Assembly (NCBI GenBank): GCA_003245525.1
Contig: QKCY01000355.1
Location: 1-33,693 of the forward strand
From: Victivallales bacterium
GTDB taxonomy: Bacteria; Verrucomicrobiota; Lentisphaeria; Oligosphaerales; Lenti-02
Length of the DNA: 33,693 bases
Direction of reading: 5' to 3'
Positions 22,473 through 30,151 of this stretch are shown one piece after another. The notes under the pieces are model-generated. The model saw only the letters and a program-made list of their open reading frames with translations, had not been told where the DNA came from and searched no databases. The stretch's first letter is position 1, and every line of letters begins with the position of its first letter. The position numbers and the translations under genes were made by a program.

Positions 22473-24158
22473 CTAGGCGCGGAACAGCGCCCCGAGCCGC
22501 TTGCCAAGCAGGCGCGAGGCCACCAGCAGAGAAGCCCCGAGGAACACCATGGTCCACACCCCCAATGCCGCCGACAGGGTCGGCCCGTCGCCAAGCAGCA
22601 TGGAGAGCTCGTAGATGGCCTTCGTGATCGGGAAGAAGCGCGTCTTCTGGGCGAGGATCAGCGAATCCGAGACCTCCAGCATGGAGAAGCTGAAGGCAAG
22701 GATGCCGCCGGCAATCAGGTTCGCGCTGATCAGGGGCACGGTGATGCGCCGGAACCGCCGCCAGGGCCCGGCCCCGAGGCTGGCCGCCGCCTCCTCGTAG
22801 GTCTCGGAGGTCTGCTGCAGACCGGCCACGCAGGCCCGCACCACGTAGGGCAGGCGGCGCACGGCATAGGCGATGATCAGCAGGATGGTGGGGTTCTCGA
22901 TGGGATCGAGGAACTGGAACAGGCGTCCCTCGCGGGTCATGGCCACATAGCCGAAGGCCAGCACCAGGCCGGGCACCGCCAACGGCAGCATGGCCAGGGA
23001 ATCCACCAGCCAGCGGCCCCGGCCCCGGCCACGGACCACGAGCAGCGCCACAAAAACCCCCATCACCATGGCGAGCAGCACCGCCAGACTGGCGTACCGT
23101 ACACTGTTCAGGATGCTCGGGACGGTCAGGTTGTGGCCGAGCGCGGCCTCGAAATGCTCGCCGGTAAGGCCGGTCGGCAGCACGGTGCCGTACCAGGCCC
23201 GGCTGGTGGCCATTCCGATCACCCCGAGATGGGGCAGCACGCTGAACAGGGCCACCAGCCCGAAGGCGGCGACCACCCCCAGGCCGCCCAGCCCACCCAG
23301 CCTCCGGGCGCTTACCGCCACGCCGGCCTTCGAGGTCATGGCGTAGGCCTTCCGGCCGAAGGCGAAGCGGGCCACCAGATAGAGCAGCGCGGAGGAGACC
23401 ATCATCACTGTCACCAGGGCGTAGGGCATGGCGTTGTTGCCCACCTCGCCGATACCGTCGAACACCTGCACCGCAGTCACCCGGCCATAGTGGAACATCA
23501 GCGGGGTTCCCAGCTCGGTGAAGGACCAGATGAAGACGATCGTGCTGCCCGCGAAGATGCCGGGCATGATCAGCGGAAGCAGGATCTTCCGGAACCGGCG
23601 GAAGCCGACGCAGCCGCTGTCGGCCGCCGCCTCCAGCAATTGCGGGTCCACATTGGCGAAGGCCGCCACCGAGTTCAGATAGAGGATCGGGTAGAGGTGC
23701 AGGGCCTCCAGCGCCACCACCCCCCAGAAGCCGCCGCCCAACCAGTTGATCCCCGAGGCGATGCCGATCTTGGCCAGCAGGACGTTGACGGCACCGGACT
23801 GGCCGAAAATCGCCTCCATGCCCAACGCACCGACAAAGGGGGGCAGAATCATCGGCAGCAGCAGGGCGCCGGACAGCCAGCGCTTGCCCGGGAAATCGAA
23901 GCGGTCCGCCAGCCAGGCAAGCGGCAGCGCAATCAGCAGGGAGACACTGGTGGTGCACACCGCCAGCCGCAGGGAGTTCCACAACCCCTCCAGATAGAGC
24001 CGGTTGCGGAAGACCTCGAGGAGATACACGAGGGTGAAATGCCCCTCGCGGTCCACGAACCCGCCCCGCAGGACCTGGTAGATGGGAAAGAAGAAGAACG
24101 TCCCGAAAAACAGGACGATCAGGAGAAGGCCGACATAGGTGAACAAGCGTCTCGACAT
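22473..24158 (-). CDS. Iron(III)-type ABC transporter permease (FbpB/ThiP-like, two fused domains)
   Basis: 561 residues. Two BPD_transp_1 domains, each of about six membrane helices, are fused in one chain. Each ends with an EAA loop: EAAADSGCVGFRRFRKILLP and EAAASLGAGPWRRFRRITVP, which contact the ATPase. Double permeases of this kind serve iron(III) (FbpB/AfuB), thiamine (ThiP), or putrescine/phosphonate-type importers. No ATPase or periplasmic binding protein gene lies in the neighbourhood, and the downstream gene is a secreted helical protein, so the substrate cannot be assigned. The start at 24158 lacks a strong ribosome site. The gene is divergent from the phosphoesterase gene. Confidence 0.8.
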   Translation of the reverse strand: MSRRLFTYVGLLLIVLFFGTFFFFPIYQVLRGGFVDREGHFTLVYLLEVFRNRLYLEGLWNSLRLAVCTTSVSLLIALPLAWLADRFDFPGKRWLSGALLLPMILPPFVGALGMEAIFGQSGAVNVLLAKIGIASGINWLGGGFWGVVALEALHLYPILYLNSVAAFANVDPQLLEAAADSGCVGFRRFRKILLPLIMPGIFAGSTIVFIWSFTELGTPLMFHYGRVTAVQVFDGIGEVGNNAMPYALVTVMMVSSALLYLVARFAFGRKAYAMTSKAGVAVSARRLGGLGGLGVVAAFGLVALFSVLPHLGVIGMATSRAWYGTVLPTGLTGEHFEAALGHNLTVPSILNSVRYASLAVLLAMVMGVFVALLVVRGRGRGRWLVDSLAMLPLAVPGLVLAFGYVAMTREGRLFQFLDPIENPTILLIIAYAVRRLPYVVRACVAGLQQTSETYEEAAASLGAGPWRRFRRITVPLISANLIAGGILAFSFSMLEVSDSLILAQKTRFFPITKAIYELSMLLGDGPTLSAALGVWTMVFLGASLLVASRLLGKRLGALFRA

Positions 24159-24299
24159 GGGCCTGGCCGCATTTCCGGGCTGAACGGGAAATCAATCCGC
24201 GGTTGAGGGGGTCCGAACCGGGCGTTACTGTATTGCAGCCGATGCTCCGCGCCAACCGCCGGGGTCACCCCGCAACCCGCAAGCAGGGACCGATTGTCA

Positions 24300-25046
24300 A
24301 TGACCAGACTGGCCATCATCAGCGATATCCACGCCAACAGCGTCGCGCTCGAACGCGTGCTCGCCACCATCGACGAGCAGGGGGCGGATATGATCATCTG
24401 CACCGGGGACGTGGTCGGCTACGGCCCCCGGCCCAAGGAGTGCATCGACATGCTCCGGGACCGGGAGATTCCGTGCCTGCTCGGCAACCATGACCAGTAC
24501 GTCACCCTGCTCATGGACTCGCGGGTCGAACGGCTCCGGGAAGAGGTGCGCATCTCGGTGGAGTGGACCCAGGCGCAGTTGCCGATGGACCACCTGAAGT
24601 GGCTGGCAGGACTGCCGATGCGGTTCGACGTGGAGGAACTGGAGTTCAGCTTCGTCCACGGGGCGTTCGGCCCGAAGCCCTGGATTTACTGCAACAGCAG
24701 CAAGTGCTTCGCGACCAACTTCGCCCATCAGGATGTCCCGCTCGGCTTCTGCGGGCACAGCCATGTGCCCGCTATCGGCATCTACTACGAGGGGGCCGCG
24801 GAGGAGGTCTCGGTGAAGTACCTCCGCCGGGCGGTCGTCCCCGAAGCCACCAAAGTCATGGTGAACGTGGGCTCGGTCGGCCAGCCCCGCGACAAGGACC
24901 CCCGCTCGGCCTTCGTCTTCTACACGGTGGAGACCAAGGAACTGGAACTGGTCCGGGTACCCTACGACATCGCCCAGACCCAGGCCCAGATCCGCGAGGC
25001 GGGACTGCCCGAAAAGGCTGCCGCCCGACTGGAGGAGGGCCGCTGA
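24300..25046 (+). CDS. Calcineurin-like metallophosphoesterase (YfcE/MJ0936-type)
   Basis: 248 residues from ATG 24300 (a TTG two codons upstream, 24294, is an alternative with AGGGA spacing). The two-metal site is complete: ISDIHAN (D9, H11), TGDVVGYG (D37), LLGNHDQ (N63, H64), FVHGAF and CGHSHVPAIG. This is the short single-domain phosphodiesterase type active on cyclic or bis-p-nitrophenyl-type substrates and, in some members, on nucleotides. The protein is close in length to family members (about 160-250). It is divergent from the permease and followed by a second phosphoesterase with which it may form a pair. Confidence 0.85.
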   Translation: MTRLAIISDIHANSVALERVLATIDEQGADMIICTGDVVGYGPRPKECIDMLRDREIPCLLGNHDQYVTLLMDSRVERLREEVRISVEWTQAQLPMDHLKWLAGLPMRFDVEELEFSFVHGAFGPKPWIYCNSSKCFATNFAHQDVPLGFCGHSHVPAIGIYYEGAAEEVSVKYLRRAVVPEATKVMVNVGSVGQPRDKDPRSAFVFYTVETKELELVRVPYDIAQTQAQIREAGLPEKAAARLEEGR

Positions 25047-25152
25047 GGCGAACCCGCTGCGCGCCATTCTCCGCCCCCGCGCCACCGCTCCCGACTGGCA
25101 TCGCCTGTCGCTGGCACCGGCCAGCGAGAGCTGGCACGGCTGCCTGCGGATC

Positions 25153-25866
25153 GTGCGTTTCGCCTGGCCTGCGCTTCCCCAAGGAGCCGGGCGGATCGTC
25201 TTCTTCTCCGATCTGCACTTCTGGCGACAGCAGCCCGGACGCCTCCCGGTGCTGCGCGAGGCCATCGCCGCCGAGGACCCGGATTGGCTGCTCTTTGGCG
25301 GCGATCTCTGCCGGCACCTGACCGACCTGGCGGAGGCCGTCGCCGCCCTCGGCACCCTGACGGCCCGGCGGGGCGCCTTTGCCGTGCCCGGCAATCGGGA
25401 GCGCGCCCACTGCTGGCTGCCGGACGACTTCTGGCCCGGCCGCTTCGCCCAGGCCGGCTTCCGCTACCTGCAGAACGCCGCCCTCGACCTCGGTCCCTTC
25501 CTGCTGGCGGGCCTCGACGACCCCCGCTATGGCCAGCCCGACCCAACCGTGCTCGATCCCTGCCGGACCGCCGGCAAACCCGTGCTCACGCTCTGGCATT
25601 CGCCGGACGGACCCGCCGCTGCCAGCGGACAGTATCTCGGCGACCTGGTACTGGCCGGGCACACCCATGGCGGCCAGCTCCGCTTCCCCCTCCTCGGCCC
25701 GCTCTACACCTCCTCCCTGTACGGGCGGCAGTTCGACCGGGACTGGTTCGAGCGCACCGATGGCACCCGGCTCTACGTGACCACCGGCTGCGGCGAAACC
25801 GGAACCCCCCTCCTCCGCCGCCGGCTGCTCTGCCCCCCCGAAATCGTGGTACTCCAACCGGCGTAG
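25153..25866 (+). CDS. Second metallophosphoesterase (YkuE/YaeI-like), altered GNH motif and uncertain start
   Basis: 237 residues from GTG 25153. Motifs: FFSDLHF (D20, H22), FGGDL (D51), LTLWHSPD and LAGHTHGGQLRFP, the pattern of YaeI/YkuE-type UDP-2,3-diacylglucosamine hydrolase or related cell-envelope phosphoesterases. The usual GNHD/E is here GNRE (N81-R82): the catalytic/stabilising His is Arg. The same frame stays open upstream to about 25043, overlapping the end of the first phosphoesterase, and encodes a plausible extension (DWHRLSLAPASESWHG), but it contains no ATG or GTG before 25153. So the real start may be a rare codon, or the gene may be decayed. Likely function: lipid A-related or membrane phosphoester hydrolysis, unproved. 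Confidence 0.7.
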   Translation: MRFAWPALPQGAGRIVFFSDLHFWRQQPGRLPVLREAIAAEDPDWLLFGGDLCRHLTDLAEAVAALGTLTARRGAFAVPGNRERAHCWLPDDFWPGRFAQAGFRYLQNAALDLGPFLLAGLDDPRYGQPDPTVLDPCRTAGKPVLTLWHSPDGPAAASGQYLGDLVLAGHTHGGQLRFPLLGPLYTSSLYGRQFDRDWFERTDGTRLYVTTGCGETGTPLLRRRLLCPPEIVVLQPA

Positions 25867-26224
25867 CCTCGCCCCGGAGGGGGCCGATCCCGGGCCACCG
25901 GCAGGAGGAATGTTAGCGTCGGGCTTGCATTCCGATTATCCTTCCTATATCGTGCTAGCGGATAGGTACTCATTGGGGGCATGTGGTTTTCCCTTCTTTC
26001 CTTTCTTTCCCTAGATAGCGAATTGCAGGATACGGCTGTTTTCAAGCTCCTGTCTCGGAGCCAACCGTTGTTGGTGCCGTAGATGGAAGTGGTGAGATGG
26101 GGACGGCGAGAACAGCAAGCAAGGAGGTCACCGGGGTAGTTCATTCAGGACCTAGGTAGTGGGCGTGCGCCCTGTTTGCAGGGCCACACAGGTACAGTGC
26201 AGCAGCAGGTTAGGATGAAACATC
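25867..26224 (+). promoter_or_regulatory. Long leader region upstream of the outer-membrane protein
   Basis: This 358-bp gap is visibly more AT-rich than its surroundings. It includes a CCTTTCTTTCC pyrimidine run near 26003, a weak promoter candidate (TTGCAT 25925-25930, 17 bp, TATCGT 25948-25953), and just before the gene the two alternative hairpins (separate entry). AGGATG lies near the ATG. I see no coding frame with support on either strand. A long leader may control an abundant outer-membrane protein. Confidence 0.45.
26161..26184 (+). promoter_or_regulatory. Overlapping alternative hairpins in the leader
   Basis: GGGCGTGCGCCC (26161-26172) and GCCCTGTTTGCAGGGC (26169-26184) share four bases, so they cannot form together. 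The second has a six-bp stem and TTTG loop. They end 40 bp before the ATG at 26225. This is the geometry of a simple RNA switch, but could be chance in GC-rich sequence. Confidence 0.3.
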
Positions 26225-26995
26225 ATGAAACGAGTTCTGGTTCTTCTCTTCGCAATCGTCTCCCTGTCGAGTCTGGTTACTCTGGCCGCCGATCCTTTGG
26301 GCGCCCCAAAAGCCGGGCTCGGGCAAGGTAAGTTCGGTGTCGGTGTCGAGTACTCCTATACGGAAATGAGTCTGATGCGGGAGTACAACGGGATCTGGGG
26401 CCGCTATGACATCGACGAAATGCACACCACCTACCTGACCGGTAGCTATGGCGTGACCGATTGGTTGGAGGTGTTCCTGCGCCTCGGCATGGTCAATCTG
26501 GAGTCGTCGGACGAGTCGCCGTACTTCGGCGGTTCGCTGTCGTTCAACAACGACTACGATACCGACTTCATCTACGGCGGCGGCATCCGCGCCACGCTCG
26601 GCTGCGCCGGTCCGGTGACCTTCGGTGCCGTGGCGACCTACAGCTACGCCGACCTCAACGGCGACTTCGACTCCACGTGGTCCTTCTTCTACGGCGACGT
26701 GGACATGGAGATGCAGCAGATTCAGGTCGCCCTTGGCGCCACCTGGAATGTTAGCGAGCGCATGGCCATCTACGGCGGCGCCCTGATGCATCATGTGCGC
26801 ATCGACCAGGACCGCGTCAACCACGGCGGATCCCCGTCCTCGGACCTGCTCATCAAGAATGACGATGGCGGTTCCATGTTCGGCGGCTATGTCGGCCTCG
26901 AGGTCGGAATCATCGACAACTTGGTTCTCTCGGTCGAAGGTTCCTACACGGGTGACAGCAAGGGCGGCAGCGCCAGCCTCGGCTGGAAGTTCTAG
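26225..26995 (+). CDS. Outer-membrane beta-barrel protein
   Basis: 256 residues. Signal peptide MKRVLVLLFAIVSLSSLVTL then the mature start AADPLGAP. The mature protein is an alternating-strand barrel: GKFGVGVEYSYTEMSLMRE, TYLTGSYGVTDWLEVFLRLG, SLSFNNDYDTDFIYGGGIRA, ATYSYADLNGDFDSTW, GGYVGLEVGIIDNLVLSVEG, and the C-terminus SASLGWKF ending in Phe, the usual signal for BamA insertion. Length (256) gives 8-10 strands, OmpA/OmpW-like size. No ligand or family can be named. It is transcribed alone: long leader upstream and a strong terminator 26 bp downstream. The Asp/Tyr-rich loops (SSDESPYFGG) are probably extracellular. Confidence 0.75.
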   Translation: MKRVLVLLFAIVSLSSLVTLAADPLGAPKAGLGQGKFGVGVEYSYTEMSLMREYNGIWGRYDIDEMHTTYLTGSYGVTDWLEVFLRLGMVNLESSDESPYFGGSLSFNNDYDTDFIYGGGIRATLGCAGPVTFGAVATYSYADLNGDFDSTWSFFYGDVDMEMQQIQVALGATWNVSERMAIYGGALMHHVRIDQDRVNHGGSPSSDLLIKNDDGGSMFGGYVGLEVGIIDNLVLSVEGSYTGDSKGGSASLGWKF

Positions 26996-27020
26996 ACCGT
27001 CTAGCCAATCGGCAATCTGC

Positions 27021-27060
27021 AAGGGGGCTGCCCGGGCAACTGGGCAGCCCCCTTCTCTTT
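27021..27060 (+). terminator. Rho-independent terminator of the outer-membrane protein gene
   Basis: AAGGGGGCTGCCC (27021-27033) pairs perfectly over 13 bp with GGGCAGCCCCCTT (27042-27054) around an eight-base loop, followed by CTCTTT. Stem, position 26 bp after the stop and the T-rich tail all fit intrinsic termination. The opposite strand has an AAGAG rather than T-rich end, so it acts mainly rightward. Confidence 0.85.
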
Positions 27061-27137
27061 GCCGCATGCGGGGGTGTCCGGCTTGACCTGAACGGGAGGC
27101 AAGCCTATGCTGGGGGCGAGTCTCCGAGGAGTTCGCC

Positions 27138-28241
27138 ATGAGCCCGTCCCCATCCCCTATCGGTGTCGGCATCCTGGGTGCTGGCCGTCCGAATATTGCC
27201 ACCAGCAGCCAGATCCCCGCGTGCCTCCGAGCACCGAGCGTGCGCCTCGTCTGTCTCTGCGACCGCCTGGAGAGCGTGCATGAGATCGCCCGCTCCCACG
27301 GGGTCCGCAGCACCACCGACTACGCGGCCATGCTGGCCGATCCCGAAATCGAGATGGTGCAGGTGGCCACGCCCGACTGGTGCCATCTGGACCATACCCG
27401 CCAGGCCCTGGCAGCAGGCAAGCATGTATTGCTCCAGAAGCCGGTCTGCACCAGTCTGGCCGACCTCCATGCCATCGAGGAACTGGCGGCCGCCGCCGGT
27501 CCCCGGCTCAAGATCCTGCTCAACAACCGGCATACGGTGCTGGTCCGCACCCTTCGCTCCGTCCTGGAAGCGGGGCTGATCGGCGAACTGCGCCACGTCT
27601 GCATCCAGTACCGGGGACACCGCTACCCCATCGACGATCCCGCCAGCCCCTACCTGAAGGCGGAACTGGGCGGGGTATGGGTCCACAACGGCCTACATTG
27701 GCTGGACGAAGCCTGCTTCTATGCCGATTCCCCGCCCAGCACAGTGCAAGTGAATGCGGCGCGGCACGATTGCGGCCCGGATCGGCTGCTTGGAGGGGGG
27801 CCGAACTACTGGTCCGGCGTCTTCCGCCTTGGCCCGGCAGTCACCTTCCATTTCGAGTACAACACCATGCTCCTGGCCGGTGGCCTGCCCGGCGGCATGC
27901 AGCGGACGCTGATCGGGACCGAAGGCGAACTGCGAGTGGACTATGGCAGCGAGCGGGTCCGCCTCTTCCGCACCACGCCGCTCGATTCGCCCCTGCTCGA
28001 AGCCGCCGAAGACGAGAGCGGCCTGCCGGTGTATTGGGTGAAGCCGGTCGAGACCTTTCCTTCCCCCATGGACGCGGCGACCGACTCCTTCCGCCGGGCC
28101 ATCGAGGACTTCGCGGCCGAAATCCGGGACGGGCAGGAGCGACCGCCCTTCCTGGTGGATTCCTGCCGCTCCATGGAGTGTCTTCTGCGGAGCGCCCAGG
28201 GGACTCCCGGGGAATGCCTGGAACCGGGGGTGCAGCTATGA
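27138..28241 (+). CDS. Gfo/Idh/MocA-family NAD(P)-dependent oxidoreductase
   Basis: 367 residues. The N-terminal Rossmann fold has GVGILGAG (9-16), VATPDWCH and the lysine motif LLQKPVCTS (QKP at 100-102, where EKP is usual). The C-terminal alpha/beta domain has VWVHNGLHWLDEAC, matching the conserved H-x-x-D of the active site. Such enzymes oxidise or reduce a sugar, inositol or sugar nucleotide C-OH via NAD(P). Substrate unknown. The last codons overlap the start of the next gene (ATGA), so both are made from one mRNA. The pair of different Gfo/Idh proteins may act in one pathway, for example a sugar oxidation by two steps. Confidence 0.85.
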   Translation: MSPSPSPIGVGILGAGRPNIATSSQIPACLRAPSVRLVCLCDRLESVHEIARSHGVRSTTDYAAMLADPEIEMVQVATPDWCHLDHTRQALAAGKHVLLQKPVCTSLADLHAIEELAAAAGPRLKILLNNRHTVLVRTLRSVLEAGLIGELRHVCIQYRGHRYPIDDPASPYLKAELGGVWVHNGLHWLDEACFYADSPPSTVQVNAARHDCGPDRLLGGGPNYWSGVFRLGPAVTFHFEYNTMLLAGGLPGGMQRTLIGTEGELRVDYGSERVRLFRTTPLDSPLLEAAEDESGLPVYWVKPVETFPSPMDAATDSFRRAIEDFAAEIRDGQERPPFLVDSCRSMECLLRSAQGTPGECLEPGVQL

Positions 28242-29278
28242 CGTACGGGATCGGCGTGGTCGGAGTGTGGGTCTGGGGCTGCCACAGCCTCGAACAGATG
28301 CTGTTGTCCGCCTGCGGCGACGAGCGGCAGGCCCGGATCGTGGCGGTGTCGGCCGACGATGCCTATGGGGCCAACAACTGCGCCGAGCCAACCGTGGAGG
28401 CGGGGATCAAGTACGCGGCGAAGTTCGGAGCCCGGTTCGAGCCCGACTGGCGGGCCGTGGTTCACGATCCCGAGGTGAACATCGTCTCCGCCATGGTCTG
28501 CCCGCGGAAGAAGGCCGAGATCATCCTCGCCGCTTTGCGGGCGGGCAAGCACGTGGTGACCGACAAGCCCCTGGCCTTCACCGTGGCCGAGGCCGAGGAG
28601 ATCCTGGCGGCGGAACAGGCCTCCGCCGGTACCGGCTTCATGCTCTGCGGCTACCATCCCCGCCCCCTGACGGCGCATCTGCTTGAGGTCATCGCCGCCG
28701 GTCGCCTGGGCGAGATCAAGGCGGCTTCGGTCCGGCTCCATTTCATGGGCGGCATCTATCCCGGCTTCGTCCCCACCAAGCAATGGCGGTCCGAGATTCC
28801 CAGCGGCGAAATGACCACCATCGGCAGCCATGCCCTAGTCACCCTCTGCCGCCTGGTCGGCAAACCGGCCCGCTCGGTGTATGCCGTCGCCCGCAACTGC
28901 TTCTATGATGCGTACCGGGAAGCCGGGGCGGAGGACTGGGCGGAGCTGAACCTCGATTTCGGCGGCGCGGCCGGCCATGTGCTCGTCGCCCGCCTCCCCT
29001 ACCGGCTGCCCCGCGAGGACATCCGCATCGAGGTCACCGGCACCCACGGCTATGCCGAGATCGCCGACAACCGCCTCACCATCTGGCCGGGCCCGGAAAC
29101 CATGGACTGCACCATCGACGGCTTCGCCTTCTCTCGCGAGCAGTTCCGCCAGTTCTACGCGGCTATCGAAACCGGCGGCGAACCGCCCACCACCTTCGCC
29201 GAAGGCCTGCACCTCCAGCGCATTCTCGCCGCCGGGCTGGAGTCCATCCGCCAGGATCGCCCCCAACCCGTCGGTTGA
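28238..29278 (+). CDS. Second Gfo/Idh/MocA-family protein with altered cofactor and active-site motifs
   Basis: 346 residues. The fold is recognised by AMVCPRKKAEIILAALRAGK, HVVTDKPLAFTVAEAEEIL (DKP at 109-111) and the C-terminal strand set (GEIKAASVRLHFMGGIYPG, GTHGYAEIADNRLTIWPG). Departures: the glycine loop is GVVGVWVWG (7-14), not GxGxxG, and the active-site segment is TTIGSHALVTLC, with Val where D is usual in the H-x-x-D-like motif (compare the partner protein). Its start overlaps the upstream stop (ATGA). It may work as a structural or regulatory partner of the first protein or use a different cofactor geometry. Substrate unknown. Confidence 0.75.
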   Translation: MTYGIGVVGVWVWGCHSLEQMLLSACGDERQARIVAVSADDAYGANNCAEPTVEAGIKYAAKFGARFEPDWRAVVHDPEVNIVSAMVCPRKKAEIILAALRAGKHVVTDKPLAFTVAEAEEILAAEQASAGTGFMLCGYHPRPLTAHLLEVIAAGRLGEIKAASVRLHFMGGIYPGFVPTKQWRSEIPSGEMTTIGSHALVTLCRLVGKPARSVYAVARNCFYDAYREAGAEDWAELNLDFGGAAGHVLVARLPYRLPREDIRIEVTGTHGYAEIADNRLTIWPGPETMDCTIDGFAFSREQFRQFYAAIETGGEPPTTFAEGLHLQRILAAGLESIRQDRPQPVG

Positions 29279-29282
29279 CCGG

Positions 29283-29630
29283 CTAGCGTCCCGAACCGAC
29301 CAGCGCTTCCACGGGGACGCAGACCGTCTGCTCCATCGGCTCCCCGTCGCGGTTCATCCGCCGGACCAGCAGCCGGTCCTGCATGGGCACGTCCATCACC
29401 ATGCCCCGGAAGGTGACCGGCCGGCGACGGTCGCGGAGCTGCTGCTCGCCCGACCAGGCCACGAGATCGCCGACCACGATGCCGTGCTCCTCCCTGACGA
29501 GCTCGGCATACAGGGCGTTCCGCGCGCCCCGCAACGCCGCGACACTGCGCTCCGTCCGGGTTAGCTCCTCCTGCACTGCCCCCAACTGCGCGGACAGTTC
29601 CCCCAACCGTTCCTGTTTCCGTTCCGTCAT
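29283..29630 (-). CDS. Small coiled-coil plus SH3-like protein of the repressor island
   Basis: 115 residues beginning MTERKQERLGELSAQLGAVQ. Residues 1-55 are a charged coiled coil with a zipper-like heptad (AVQEELTRTERSVAALRG); then HGIVVGDLVAWSGEQQLRDR and RPVTFRGMVMDV form a small beta-barrel, followed by VCVPVEALVGSGR. GGGAG precedes the ATG 29630 with eight-base spacing, so this start is preferred. It lies 47 bp downstream of the zinc-ribbon gene in the same leftward operon, converging on the Gfo/Idh gene (4 bp gap). No family is known to me; a DNA- or RNA-associated accessory protein is possible. Confidence 0.55.
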   Translation of the reverse strand: MTERKQERLGELSAQLGAVQEELTRTERSVAALRGARNALYAELVREEHGIVVGDLVAWSGEQQLRDRRRPVTFRGMVMDVPMQDRLLVRRMNRDGEPMEQTVCVPVEALVGSGR

Positions 29631-29677
29631 CCGTGGATCTCCCATATGGCACCCGATCATCGCTGAATCGAAAGGTA

Positions 29678-30019
29678 CTACCGGCATTCCCAGTCGTAGA
29701 CCAACTGCTGGCGGTGCTCCCCGTTGGGGGATGCCAACTCCCAGGCCGTGGCCCGACCGCAGTCCGGACAGACCAGACGCTCCCGGCGAACGACCAGGCA
29801 CCCCCGTCGTCCTGGTCCCATGACCCGCTCGAACCGGGCGTTCCCCCCGCAGGCGCAGGCGAGGACCGAGCGGACCGGCCTCCCATATATCGACATATCG
29901 ATATTCTGCGACAAAGGAAGAACCGGATGGACGCTGGTTCCGACACCCGCGGCCCGAGGATGGCAGGCAGGCCTGCGGAGGGCGGGCTTTTCTAGCTGAA
30001 TACACGCTTCTGATCCCAT
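29678..30019 (-). CDS. Zinc-ribbon protein of the repressor island
   Basis: 113 residues from the ATG at 30019, which has GAGGTGAG close by. A shorter start at 29896 (MSIYGRPVRSVL) fits the coding character better because codons before it have lower GC at the third base; the true start is open. The core holds two Cys pairs: CACGG (LACACGGNARFER) and VCPDCGR, the four ligands of a small zinc ribbon; a final VYDWECR follows. A promoter with a 16-bp operator precedes the gene, and a second operator copy overlaps the alternative start. The function is probably regulatory or accessory to the repressor system; no family is recognised. Confidence 0.55.
   Translation of the reverse strand: MGSEACIQLEKPALRRPACHPRAAGVGTSVHPVLPLSQNIDMSIYGRPVRSVLACACGGNARFERVMGPGRRGCLVVRRERLVCPDCGRATAWELASPNGEHRQQLVYDWECR
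29888..29903. promoter_or_regulatory. Second operator-like palindrome TATCG-N6-CGATA
   Basis: TATCGACATATCGATA, the same half-sites TATCG/CGATA at the same 6-base spacing as the operator at 30060-30075. It overlaps the shorter possible start codon (29896) of the zinc-ribbon gene. Overlap with the start codon could let the repressor control initiation there. Confidence 0.5.
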
Positions 30020-30053
30020 GACTCACCTCACAACCAGGAGAAGTTACGACCTA

Positions 30054-30082
30054 ACTGTATATCGTGAACACGATAAAATCAA
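30054..30082 (-). promoter_or_regulatory. Leftward promoter with a perfect 16-bp operator in its spacer
   Basis: Minus-strand -35 TTGATT (30077-30082), a 17-bp spacer and -10 TACAGT (30054-30059). The spacer is one base plus TATCGTGTTCACGATA (30060-30075), whose seven-base arms are inverted copies around a two-base centre. A CI-type repressor dimer covering this would block RNA polymerase. The start point would be about 30047, 28 nt before the ATG 30019. Confidence 0.6.
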
Positions 30083-30151
30083 CCGGGAATGTTGATGGAT
30101 CTAGCGAATGCATGTAAGTTGTTTCCAATCAATCAGAATCGGAGACCCGAT

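Noticed and set aside
20184-24206. 1340-residue open frame on the plus strand opposite the secreted protein and permease
   Set aside because: Antisense shadow; no recognisable domain and Gln/Gly/His-rich composition.
24297-25394. 365-residue open frame on the minus strand opposite the phosphoesterases
   Set aside because: Shadow of two motif-bearing genes on the plus strand.
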